Shown here one piece after another: positions 1-6,487 of a DNA stretch of 6,722 bases. Both the position numbers and the translations under genes were made by a program. A model generated the notes under the pieces. The model worked only from the letters and a program-made list of their open reading frames with translations, did not search any database and had not been told where the DNA came from. The DNA is from Chromatiales bacterium (GTDB lineage Bacteria > Pseudomonadota > Gammaproteobacteria > Thiohalomonadales > Thiohalomonadaceae), in assembly GCA_029864785.1 (NCBI GenBank), contig JAOTST010000088.1:1-6722 (forward strand), read 5' to 3'. How positions within the stretch are numbered: position 1 is the stretch's first letter; every line of letters begins with the position of its first letter.

Positions 1-1662
1 TACCATAAATTCATCGGCACCATCGGGTGGAAATAGTTGAAATGGCATCGTCTTTGCCAGCATCATAGAAAAAACCAACACAGCTACAGAGAGTGCCACG
101 GTGATCCAGCGGAACCTGACCGCTGCAGTTAGAACTTTGTTATAGACGTTATCAAGAGCAATGAGCCAAGCACGTTCTTTAGGGTGTTTATTGGGGTTGG
201 TAAAGTGCGCAACATGGCTGGGAAGAATAAAAAATGATTCAAGCCATGAAAGTGTGAGCATTACAATGACCACAATCGGAATGGCGATAACAAATTTTCC
301 GATAATTCCCGACATAAACATCATGGGTACGAAGGCGGCGATGGTTGTCAAAATGGATGCAGTAACAGGGCCGATAAGCTCAATCGCTCCATGCACTGCT
401 GCCGCCTTGGGTTCCATCCCCTTCTCCATATGAAAGGTGATGTTCTCACCGATCAAAATAGCATCATCGACCAACATACCCAGCACCATAATAAAGCCCA
501 TCATCGAGATAAGGTTTAGGCTGATTCCTGCCATATAGAGCATGAACAGCCCTGTCATAAATATGATAGGGAGACCAATGGTTGCCATCATTGCAACTGA
601 AAATCTTAGGAAGAAGATGAGAGAGATGAATACCAGTAGAAGACCGACTTTACCATTACTGGTCAATACACCTAGACGCATCCGGGTGAATTTAGAGAAG
701 TCTTGAAAGGTGCTAATGGTGACGTTTTCACCATATTGTTCAGGAATGGTGTCAATATAATTATGAATCTGGTCAACGGTATTAATAATGTCGGCATCTG
801 ATTTTTTGAGTATCAGCATAGAGATTCCTGGTTTACCACCCACATCATAAGTGAGTCGCGGCACGGCAAGTGACTCAACGACATTAGCAATATCCTTGAC
901 CATTAGAGTATTGCCACTTCCGCTGGTGCGCAGGACAAGATTACCCACCTCTTTGGCGGATAGCAGCTCTCCAGCGATACGCACAACTTTCTGACCATCT
1001 TCGGTTGTAATATCACCTCCCGGTGCATTGATGCTCCAACCACGGACAGCATTTTGAATATCAATGATAGATACGTGCTCACGGTTCAGTTTTTTAGGGT
1101 CAACGACAATTCGGATCTCGGCCTTGCGATCGCCAAGAATAGTGACCTGAGCGACCCCCTTAACGGCGAGCAGATCATCCTTAATATCTTTGCTCAATCG
1201 TTTGAGTTCTAAATCAGAGAGGGGGGCTGAAAGTGCCAGACGGAGGATTGGAATAATTGAGCCTTCGATCTCGAAGACGTAGGGATCCCATGGTAACTCG
1301 CTAGGAAGTTTTGCACGGTTTACTGCGAGCGAAATATCGCTGGTGATCTGATCTCTATTCTTTGCATCGGGATCAACCTCTAAGGTGATGCGACCAGAAC
1401 CAGGAAAGGACATCGAGATCATCTTATCGATTCCATTAACTGATCGAAGTTCCTGCTCAATGGGTGTGATGACCAGTTGTTCAACCTCTTTAGGAGAAGC
1501 CCCAGGATAGACAGTACTCACCATGATCTGATCCATGTTTACATCAGGAAATGCTTCGCGATTAATATTGACCGCGGCATAGATACCGATGGCTAATAAA
1601 AATACCGAGATTAGGTTGACGACCAGTCCACGTTGGACCAATAGATTTATAAAAGCCTTCAT
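1..1662 (-). CDS. RND-family efflux pump inner-membrane permease, N-terminal 554 residues (3' end cut by window edge)
   Basis: This is a proton-driven resistance-nodulation-division transporter of the AcrB/HAE type, the inner-membrane motor of a tripartite exporter. The frame is open from the ATG at 1662 to the window edge, 554 codons with no stop. Families of this type run to about 1,000-1,050 residues, so about half is missing. Visible parts are a first membrane helix (about residues 10-31), a large periplasmic porter region (about 35-335) including the FPDV and YPGASP motifs near residues 38-57, then a block of membrane helices (about 338-480). The helix-4 motif GMLVDDA carries D399 and D400, matching the proton-relay aspartates of AcrB. 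Another hydrophobic helix (about 519-535) opens the second half. The start overlaps the upstream channel gene's stop as ATGA, and no good Shine-Dalgarno sequence precedes it, so translation is probably coupled. Substrate cannot be predicted. Confidence 0.95.
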   Translation of the reverse strand, partial: MKAFINLLVQRGLVVNLISVFLLAIGIYAAVNINREAFPDVNMDQIMVSTVYPGASPKEVEQLVITPIEQELRSVNGIDKMISMSFPGSGRITLEVDPDAKNRDQITSDISLAVNRAKLPSELPWDPYVFEIEGSIIPILRLALSAPLSDLELKRLSKDIKDDLLAVKGVAQVTILGDRKAEIRIVVDPKKLNREHVSIIDIQNAVRGWSINAPGGDITTEDGQKVVRIAGELLSAKEVGNLVLRTSGSGNTLMVKDIANVVESLAVPRLTYDVGGKPGISMLILKKSDADIINTVDQIHNYIDTIPEQYGENVTISTFQDFSKFTRMRLGVLTSNGKVGLLLVFISLIFFLRFSVAMMATIGLPIIFMTGLFMLYMAGISLNLISMMGFIMVLGMLVDDAILIGENITFHMEKGMEPKAAAVHGAIELIGPVTASILTTIAAFVPMMFMSGIIGKFVIAIPIVVIVMLTLSWLESFFILPSHVAHFTNPNKHPKERAWLIALDNVYNKVLTAAVRFRWITVALSVAVLVFSMMLAKTMPFQLFPPDGADEFMV

Positions 1663-3128
1663 TGTGGTTTGCTCGATAAGCTATTTGTAGCAGGAGCGTT
1701 GCTCCAGTCATAGTGGGGACGTGCGACCTTTTTCCAGAGGGAGCCACGTAACAGGGCCAGTTGGTATATTCTTCTTTCGAGCTCTACTTTCTGTAATGAG
1801 AGTGAGAGTTTTGATGCAGTCAGTTGAGACTCATATTGAATGATTCGGTCGATCTCAATACGTCCATTACGATAACGTTTCTCTGCCTCATCCAGCTTGG
1901 CCTGTTCACTTTTCACGCTGAGCCGTGCAGCCCGGTAGGCACCTTTGCTCTCATGGATCTCAGCGAGTAGTGATGCGATCTGGTAGTGGATTCTCTCTTT
2001 GGCATCGACGCGTTTTTGCAGTGCAATACTGCGGTCTAGATAGGCTTGTGAAAGTGCTGCATCGTAACCGCTATGATCCAGATTTGTTTTATATTCGAGC
2101 CGAATGCCGATTTGAGGTTCAGAGATGGTGGTGTATGTATTATTGGGTAGCTCCCCTGTTGTCAGGCGGTTACCGACAAAGCCAACCAGATCAAGCGTAT
2201 CTTTACGACTATTGCTTTTGGCCTGAATAGTTGATTCAGCTATGGCCAGCTCTGAGTCAATAATGAGTAGTTCAGGACTGTATTGGGTTGCTTCACTAAT
2301 ATAGTTCGCAAGTTGTTCCTTAGGGCTATTGGCATCGTTTGTCAGATTGATATCGAGTTTATTCTCCCATGGAAGTCCCATGAGACGGTTAAGTGTAATC
2401 TCCTGTTGAACCCAGAGAAGTTGCAGCCCCTTTAGTTTTGCCTTAAGCCCGTTAAGTTGAGCGGTGACCTGCAGTTCATCTTTATTTTCTGAGATCCCCA
2501 ACCCAAGTCGACCTTTAACAAATTTATTGAGACGCTGACTATGCTTGATGGAGATCCTTACATTGTCGATCTGCTTGTGGGTGACCACGGCCTGTAGATA
2601 GAGCCCCAGTACCTGAGCGGCTATCTGATCATATTGCAGCTTCTCTTGTGCATAGGCCATTTTTTTTCCGACCTCTGCCTGATTTGCGGCGAGTCGGTAA
2701 TCGAGATTGTCTGCCCCTTTACCAAGAGCGCGGCGATAGTTGACCTCAAAATCGAGGTTTGTTGAGGGGTCGGGTACTGTAAAGGTTGAATCTTTTAGCT
2801 GGTCAAAACGGAGTGAACCCGTTAATGAGAGAATATCACCGGATGAGAGTTTTTTAACGGCTCCTCCGCCAACCATCAATCGATCGACGGCCACGGCGGT
2901 CATGGATGTTTCATGTGATAGACCACTCTGGCCATTTAATTGCCAGCCAAATTGACTATTAACGCGAACACTCTCTTTGGAGGCCTTTTCAACCTGCATC
3001 GAAGCGATCTTGAGTGAGGGATAATGGTTGACCACCTTCTGAAGTATCTGCTCCATGGTTAGCGGTTCTGCATGGGTTTGAAGGGCTACGCCAGTGAGTA
3101 GTATTGCAGTGAGTAGACGTTTAACCAT
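1659..3128 (-). CDS. TolC-family outer-membrane efflux channel protein
   Basis: This encodes a 489-residue protein of the TolC/OEP family, the trimeric outer-membrane duct through which an RND pump expels substrates. The start is the ATG at 3128. It has an AAGGAG ribosome site 8 bases upstream and begins a clean signal peptide (MVKRLL, hydrophobic core, then THA before E21). The longer open frame back to 3206 would put 26 non-signal residues in front and is rejected. The protein has the two-fold OEP pattern: long amphipathic helical stretches (about 145-250 and 360-462), separated by strand-like segments (about 55-130 and 310-350). MGLPWEN lies at 250-256, and the C-terminal helix with YRNGRIEIDRI begins near 419. 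The mature protein has no cysteine, so it is not an N-terminally lipidated OprM-type channel. It overlaps the repressor gene by 8 bases and the pump gene by 4. Confidence 0.94.
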   Translation of the reverse strand: MVKRLLTAILLTGVALQTHAEPLTMEQILQKVVNHYPSLKIASMQVEKASKESVRVNSQFGWQLNGQSGLSHETSMTAVAVDRLMVGGGAVKKLSSGDILSLTGSLRFDQLKDSTFTVPDPSTNLDFEVNYRRALGKGADNLDYRLAANQAEVGKKMAYAQEKLQYDQIAAQVLGLYLQAVVTHKQIDNVRISIKHSQRLNKFVKGRLGLGISENKDELQVTAQLNGLKAKLKGLQLLWVQQEITLNRLMGLPWENKLDINLTNDANSPKEQLANYISEATQYSPELLIIDSELAIAESTIQAKSNSRKDTLDLVGFVGNRLTTGELPNNTYTTISEPQIGIRLEYKTNLDHSGYDAALSQAYLDRSIALQKRVDAKERIHYQIASLLAEIHESKGAYRAARLSVKSEQAKLDEAEKRYRNGRIEIDRIIQYESQLTASKLSLSLQKVELERRIYQLALLRGSLWKKVARPHYDWSNAPATNSLSSKPQ

Positions 3129-3771
3129 TTTGAGCACTCCTTTTAATTCCGTGCAGAAAAATATTGAGATGTGTGGTGATGTACAGATCCAAATCGTACT
3201 GATCATCGTAAGCCTTCAATGAGTATTTCCAGATCTGAGCTTGAAAGATGGGAGCGAGTAGCAGCCGTGCGGTGACTTGAAGATCGCAATCGATAAATTC
3301 CTTCTGTTCGATGCCGTGCTGAATAATTTTTTCCAGAATTTTGCGCACTCGCCTGGAGACTTGCTGAACAAAAAATTGGGTGAGTTCGGGAAAATTGCCA
3401 GATTCCGATACGATCAATTTTGGAATAATATCCAGACGTGTCCCCTGTGTGTGAGAAGCCATGCCGTGAATAAAGCAACGAATCAGTTCGCTCGCTGAGT
3501 CTTGATTAGTGGTGATGCTCTCTTCAACTTGATCGATAATGGGTGTGATGTCGTTGGTTACAACCGCTTCAAAAATAGCCTCTTTACTCTTGAAATAGTT
3601 ATAGAGCGACCCTTTTGATATCCCTGCCTGATGGGCAATTTCATCCATTTTTGTTGCAGAGAACCCCTTTTCGGTAAAGAGCGTAAAAGCGGCCTCAATA
3701 ATTTCGTCAGGGCGAGACTCCTTTCGGCGTTGCCAACGGAGTTCGGTAGAGTGAGCGGTGGATGGGGACAT
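3121..3771 (-). CDS. TetR/AcrR-family transcriptional repressor, probable local regulator of the efflux operon
   Basis: This is a 216-residue one-component regulator. The N-terminal TetR DNA-binding domain spans about residues 22-68: helix 1 (IIEAAFTLFTEKGF), then the helix-turn-helix ending in AGISKGSLYNYF and the usual KSKEAIFEAV. The C-terminal half is all-helical and contains SESGNFPEL (122-130), a pattern I associate with AefR-like TetR C-terminal domains that bind small hydrophobic ligands. It is the first gene of the repressor, channel, pump operon, and an inverted-repeat operator overlaps its own promoter, so negative autoregulation relieved by a pump substrate is the likely scheme. 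The ATG at 3771 is chosen because the conserved HTH starts about 20 residues in. The ribosome site is weak (AAAGAG, about 8 bases upstream), which would suit low expression. The ligand is unknown. Confidence 0.94.
   Translation of the reverse strand: MSPSTAHSTELRWQRRKESRPDEIIEAAFTLFTEKGFSATKMDEIAHQAGISKGSLYNYFKSKEAIFEAVVTNDITPIIDQVEESITTNQDSASELIRCFIHGMASHTQGTRLDIIPKLIVSESGNFPELTQFFVQQVSRRVRKILEKIIQHGIEQKEFIDCDLQVTARLLLAPIFQAQIWKYSLKAYDDQYDLDLYITTHLNIFLHGIKRSAQNG
3137..3142 (-). promoter_or_regulatory. Ribosome binding site of the TolC-like gene, inside the end of the repressor gene
   Basis: On the minus strand AAGGAG lies 8 bases before the ATG at 3128. It is a near-perfect Shine-Dalgarno sequence and decides the start against the longer frame beginning at 3206. 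It lies within the last codons of the TetR gene, so the channel can be translated independently of, or re-initiated after, the repressor. Confidence 0.85.
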
Positions 3772-3790
3772 TGAGCGAACTCTTTATAAG

Positions 3791-3808
3791 TAACTGACTG
3801 GTCAGTTA
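3791..3808. promoter_or_regulatory. TetR-family operator, inverted repeat TAACTGAC-TG-GTCAGTTA
   Basis: Two perfect 8-base arms, TAACTGAC and GTCAGTTA, flank a TG centre. After one mismatch on each side there are three further symmetric pairs (TAA / TTA). The arm spacing and the ACTGAC/GTCAGT core resemble operators of TetR/AcrR efflux regulators. It sits 20-37 bases upstream of the repressor start and immediately downstream of the putative -10 box, so a bound dimer would block transcription initiation. Binding by the adjacent repressor is inferred from position and symmetry. Confidence 0.82.
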
Positions 3809-3809
3809 T

Positions 3810-3837
3810 TTAATAGGATAAACGTACGCTTGTCCAA
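3810..3837 (-). promoter_or_regulatory. Putative sigma-70 promoter of the efflux operon
   Basis: On the minus strand, TTGGAC (3837-3832) and TATTAA (3815-3810) are separated by 16 bases, reasonable -35 and -10 boxes. The expected transcription start falls inside the operator at 3791-3808. The palindrome CGTACG (3823-3828) lies in the spacer; its meaning is unknown. This is the only convincing promoter I see in the window, and it precedes the repressor, channel and pump genes. Confidence 0.6.
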
Positions 3838-3861
3838 TAATTAATGAAAGATGGCGCCTTT

Positions 3862-4584
3862 TTAGGCTAAATTTTGTTGGAGGAGGGCAAAATTTCTGAG
3901 TAGAGCCCTGCTTATGGGGGTGTCGGCGGCTTGTTCTGATAGGGCGTCGAAGTGCGGCTCTCTCCCTTTAATTTGGTTGGCGTAGTAGTGAATGAAATGT
4001 GTCATTGCTGTTCGATCAAACTCTGGGTGAAATTGAATCCCCCAGGCATGCCCGCCGTAACTAAAGGCGTGCACAGGCTCGAGTTCACTATAGGCGAGAA
4101 GGTGGGCACCGGTGGGCAGCTCGAGTACAGATTGCTGATGACTGACATTCGCACTGAATTGATCGGGCAGTGAGCCAAAGAGCGTATCTGTTTTGGCGCT
4201 ATCTGTTAAATGGATAGTGACGGTGCCTACCTCGACACCGCACGGATTATTACCTACACGTCCACCAAGGGCGTGAGCGAGAAGTTGATGGCCAAAACAG
4301 ATGCCAAGGATAGGGCGTTTGAGCTTGATCGCCTGAGCAAGCCATTCAGCCGTTGTCGCTATCCATGGCGCGTCGTCAGCTACCATCGAATCTGCCCCGG
4401 TGATAATAACGCTTTTAACCTCATCCATCGGTGGTAGCAGCTCTCCCTGATAAACGGCAACGGTACGGTAGTCCTCACGGCGCCACTTGAGAATATCGGC
4501 CATCCACTCCTCATAGTCGCCGTTAATGGCAGAGAGGGATGGCAGTTTGGTTCCCGCTTTTATGATGAGGTGGGTCGGATTCAT
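3862..4584 (-). CDS. Stand-alone class I glutamine amidotransferase (GMP synthase glutaminase-like, YfeJ-like)
   Basis: This is a 240-residue cytoplasmic class I (triad) glutamine amidotransferase, which hydrolyses glutamine and passes ammonia to an acceptor. The nucleophile elbow GICFGHQ places the catalytic cysteine at C96. FHPEF supplies H186 and E188, completing the Cys-His-Glu triad. ITGADSMVADDAPWI (61-75) is in the position of the oxyanion-side loop of this subfamily. There is no ATP-pyrophosphatase domain, so it is not GuaA itself. It resembles the stand-alone proteins often labelled GMP synthase-like or YfeJ, whose acceptor is not established. A tail of about 35 residues follows the domain. 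It begins 9 bases after the DUF924 stop with no clear Shine-Dalgarno sequence, so translation probably depends on the upstream gene. The family call is firm; the substrate is unknown. Confidence 0.92.
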   Translation of the reverse strand: MNPTHLIIKAGTKLPSLSAINGDYEEWMADILKWRREDYRTVAVYQGELLPPMDEVKSVIITGADSMVADDAPWIATTAEWLAQAIKLKRPILGICFGHQLLAHALGGRVGNNPCGVEVGTVTIHLTDSAKTDTLFGSLPDQFSANVSHQQSVLELPTGAHLLAYSELEPVHAFSYGGHAWGIQFHPEFDRTAMTHFIHYYANQIKGREPHFDALSEQAADTPISRALLRNFALLQQNLA

Positions 4585-4593
4585 TAAAGATGA

Positions 4594-5136
4594 TTATCCG
4601 TGAAAGCCCTCAGGGGAGGCAAGGTAGTCCATTTCATCCTGAGTGCTATGTCGACCCAGGATCTCATTACGGTGTGGAAAGCGTCCAAAACGCTGCACAA
4701 TATCGTGGTGGTGTTTTGCAAAGCGGAGGCTCTCCTCCAGACCGGGTTGATCAAAGAGCTCAACGGAACGCTTCTGATCGGCCATATCTTCACTATGCAT
4801 AAAGGGCATATAGATAAAGCATTTTTGTTCGTCGGTCAGCTCTTTATCAAATCCTTTCTCAATTGCAACTCTGGAAATGTTCCGAGCCTGCGCCTCGGTA
4901 GCATAGGTGAGTGGTTTTCCTCGAAATATATTGAGCGGTAATTGGTCTAGAATAATAGCCAGTGCGAGAGCGCCCTGTGGACTCTCTTCCCACGTAGTAA
5001 ATTTCTCTTCAGCCGCAGCGAGCCAGGTATCAATAAACCGATCCCGCAATTGGGCATCCAACTCCGGGGTAGAGTTAAACCAGTAATCTTTGGCGCTTTC
5101 GGAAAACCAGAAATCGATAATGGTATCGGGTGACAC
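4594..5136 (-). CDS. DUF924 family protein, GTG start
   Basis: This is a 180-residue protein matching the DUF924 family, widespread in Proteobacteria, predicted helical, with no settled biochemical function. Diagnostic blocks in order are IIDFWF near the N terminus (6-11), LDQLPLNIFRG (63-73, the family's LDQFPRNxFRG), FIYMPFMHSEDMADQ (107-121) and DIVQRFGRFPHRN (145-157) followed by LGRHST. Length is typical and no signal peptide or membrane helix is seen, so it should be cytoplasmic. The start is GTG at 5136. A strong AGGAG lies 6 bases upstream, and the family's N-terminal motif begins right after it, with no in-frame ATG nearby. It is followed 9 bases later by the glutamine amidotransferase gene and preceded by the CDGSH gene with a 49-base gap. 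Confidence 0.93.
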   Translation of the reverse strand: MSPDTIIDFWFSESAKDYWFNSTPELDAQLRDRFIDTWLAAAEEKFTTWEESPQGALALAIILDQLPLNIFRGKPLTYATEAQARNISRVAIEKGFDKELTDEQKCFIYMPFMHSEDMADQKRSVELFDQPGLEESLRFAKHHHDIVQRFGRFPHRNEILGRHSTQDEMDYLASPEGFHG

Positions 5137-5142
5137 GGCAAT

Positions 5143-5147
5143 CTCCT
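5143..5147 (-). promoter_or_regulatory. Ribosome binding site that fixes the GTG start of the DUF924 gene
   Basis: AGGAG on the minus strand, 6 bases before the GTG at 5136. With no in-frame ATG at the expected place, this site is the main support for GTG initiation. Confidence 0.8.
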
Positions 5148-5165
5148 ATAAACAAAAATCGATCT

Positions 5166-5174
5166 ATTCTAGCA
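5166..5174 (-). promoter_or_regulatory. Possible extended -10 promoter element before the DUF924 gene
   Basis: In the 49-base gap between the CDGSH and DUF924 genes the minus strand reads TGC-TAGAAT, an extended -10 pattern (TGnTATAAT-like). No good -35 box lies 16-18 bases upstream. It could give the DUF924-amidotransferase pair its own transcript, but the support is only a short motif. Confidence 0.22.
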
Positions 5175-5185
5175 GATAGTGTCGG

Positions 5186-5422
5186 CTAATCTTTATGGCT
5201 ACCATCGCAGAAGGGGGCCGCCTTGGTTGCTTTGCAGCCGCAAAAATAGAGTTCTTTTGACTCCGTGGCGGTGTACTCGATAGGGGTGAAATCACTACCG
5301 GCGTGGGAGCCGTCACAAAAAGGTTGGCTTTGGCTTTTACCACAGCTGCACCAGTAGTAGGTTTTTCCCTCTTCAACAGTAACGGCAAAAGGAGTGTCGG
5401 TTACTATTACGGGATCGCTCAT
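5186..5422 (-). CDS. Small CDGSH iron-sulfur protein with two CDGSH motifs
   Basis: This is a 78-residue protein built from two tandem CDGSH iron-sulfur units. The first has C25, C27, C36 and H40 (CSC, then PFCDGSH); the second has C61, C63, C72 and H76 (CGC, then PFCDGSH). Each matches the C-x-C, P-x-C-D-G-S-H pattern that binds a redox-active, pH-sensitive 2Fe-2S cluster through three cysteines and one histidine, so two clusters per chain are expected. There is no membrane anchor or signal peptide, so it is cytoplasmic, unlike the anchored single-motif mitoNEET. The ATG at 5422 has GAGG 8 bases upstream. The partner and role (electron transfer, cluster transfer or redox sensing) cannot be read from the sequence. 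It lies 39 bases after the HD-GYP gene, with no terminator between. Confidence 0.95.
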   Translation of the reverse strand: MSDPVIVTDTPFAVTVEEGKTYYWCSCGKSQSQPFCDGSHAGSDFTPIEYTATESKELYFCGCKATKAAPFCDGSHKD

Positions 5423-5461
5423 GGTTCTATCCTCAAGTTAGGGATGAGTGTGGTGAATGAA

Positions 5462-6484
5462 TTATGAAGCACTCTCTTCTGCCCAGCGCTCTTTGATCTC
5501 CAGTACCTTCGGCATTGAGTCGATAAAAACCTGAACCAGTCGGCCATCAAAGTGGCTGCCTGAATCCTTCACAAGAATTTCAACGGCCTCTTCAGTTGAC
5601 CAGGCCTCTTTATAGGGACGCTTGGTAGTTAGGGCATCGAAGACATCGGCAATGGTAATAATTCGCGCTTCAATCGGGATATCTTCTCCTGCGACCCCAT
5701 TAGGGTAGCCGCTTCCATCCCACTTCTCGTGATGATGCAGGGCGATAACGCGTGCCATTCGGAGTAGCTCATCGTTGTCGCCGGAAAGGATATCAGCACC
5801 CATTTGAGGGTGAGTTCTCATAACCTGCCACTCCTCATCATCAAGCGGTCCTGGCTTTCGTAAAATATGATCGGGGATCCCTATTTTACCAACATCGTGC
5901 ATCGGAGCGGCTTGCAGCAGCGTGTCGCATGCATGCTCTTCCCATCCGAGAGATTCGGCAATAATACGTGAATAGTGACTCATGCGAATAACATGTAATC
6001 CGGTCTCATTATCTTTAAATTCAGCGGCTCGACCAAGGTGCTGAATAACTCGCAAACGGGTTTCGCGTAGCTCAGCTGTTCGTTCAAGTACCGTCTCTTC
6101 GCAGGCAATTTTTTGGTGATAGAGACGTAGGTGAGTTTTAACGCGGGCACGTACAACAGGTGCGCTAACCGGTTTGCTTACATAGTCGACTGCACCGAGA
6201 TCGAAGCCGGCCTGCTCGTCAGTGGTTGAATCAAGGGCGGTAACAAATATGATTGGAATCGCATTGGTAAGTGGGTCGCCTTTGAGGCGCATGCACACCT
6301 CATGCCCATCCATATCCGGCATCATGACATCAAGTAAAATAAGATCAGGTTGTTGTTCTCCGGCGATACGAATCGCCTCCTGGCCATTCTTTGCAAAGGC
6401 GAGAGTGTATTGGTCTTTTAGGATCTGGCGTAACAACTGAAGGTTGTTGGGTTCATCATCGACAATTAGAATTTTGTATTCCAT
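5462..6484 (-). CDS. Two-component response regulator: receiver domain plus HD-GYP cyclic-di-GMP phosphodiesterase
   Basis: This is a 340-residue, RpfG-like cytoplasmic response regulator. The receiver domain (about 3-120) has the acidic pair D9/D10, phosphoacceptor D52 in LLDVMMPDMDG, T82 and K104 (SKP). A helical, probably coiled-coil linker (about 118-150) leads to the HD-GYP domain. Its signature residues are all visible: H196-D197 with K200 (MHDVGKIGIPD), H225 (THPQMG), H251-H252-E253 and D256-GSGYP (256-261), and D280 in ADVFDALTTKRPY. Known HD-GYP proteins with these residues hydrolyse cyclic di-GMP at a metal centre, so an active enzyme switched by phosphorylation at D52 is predicted. 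GGAG lies 6 bases before the ATG, inside the preceding gene. The kinase-like gene upstream ends 3 bases before this start and probably supplies the phosphate. Confidence 0.96.
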   Translation of the reverse strand: MEYKILIVDDEPNNLQLLRQILKDQYTLAFAKNGQEAIRIAGEQQPDLILLDVMMPDMDGHEVCMRLKGDPLTNAIPIIFVTALDSTTDEQAGFDLGAVDYVSKPVSAPVVRARVKTHLRLYHQKIACEETVLERTAELRETRLRVIQHLGRAAEFKDNETGLHVIRMSHYSRIIAESLGWEEHACDTLLQAAPMHDVGKIGIPDHILRKPGPLDDEEWQVMRTHPQMGADILSGDNDELLRMARVIALHHHEKWDGSGYPNGVAGEDIPIEARIITIADVFDALTTKRPYKEAWSTEEAVEILVKDSGSHFDGRLVQVFIDSMPKVLEIKERWAEESAS

Positions 6485-6487
6485 GAC

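Noticed and set aside
161..433. Plus-strand open frame of 90 codons inside the pump gene
   Set aside because: It lies opposite the membrane-helix coding region of the RND pump, whose frame is clean throughout; low-complexity hydrophobic shadow translation.
1925..2230. Plus-strand open frame of 101 codons inside the TolC-like gene
   Set aside because: It is antisense to a clear channel gene, its translation has many Cys, Trp, Arg and no recognisable domain, and it has no supporting context.
3129..3206. Longer N terminus for the TolC-like protein starting at 3206
   Set aside because: The added 26 residues are not signal-like and lie within the repressor gene, while the ATG at 3128 has a strong ribosome site and starts a proper signal peptide.
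3853..3867. Possible terminator hairpin (GCCT-TTTT-AGGC next to GGCGCC) after the amidotransferase gene
   Set aside because: The stem is only 4 bases, it includes the stop codon of the gene, and no T-run follows on the minus strand.
5160..5182. Small imperfect inverted repeat (CTAT...ATAG) between the CDGSH and DUF924 genes
   Set aside because: The arms are 4 bases with an 8-base loop and no T-run; expected by chance.
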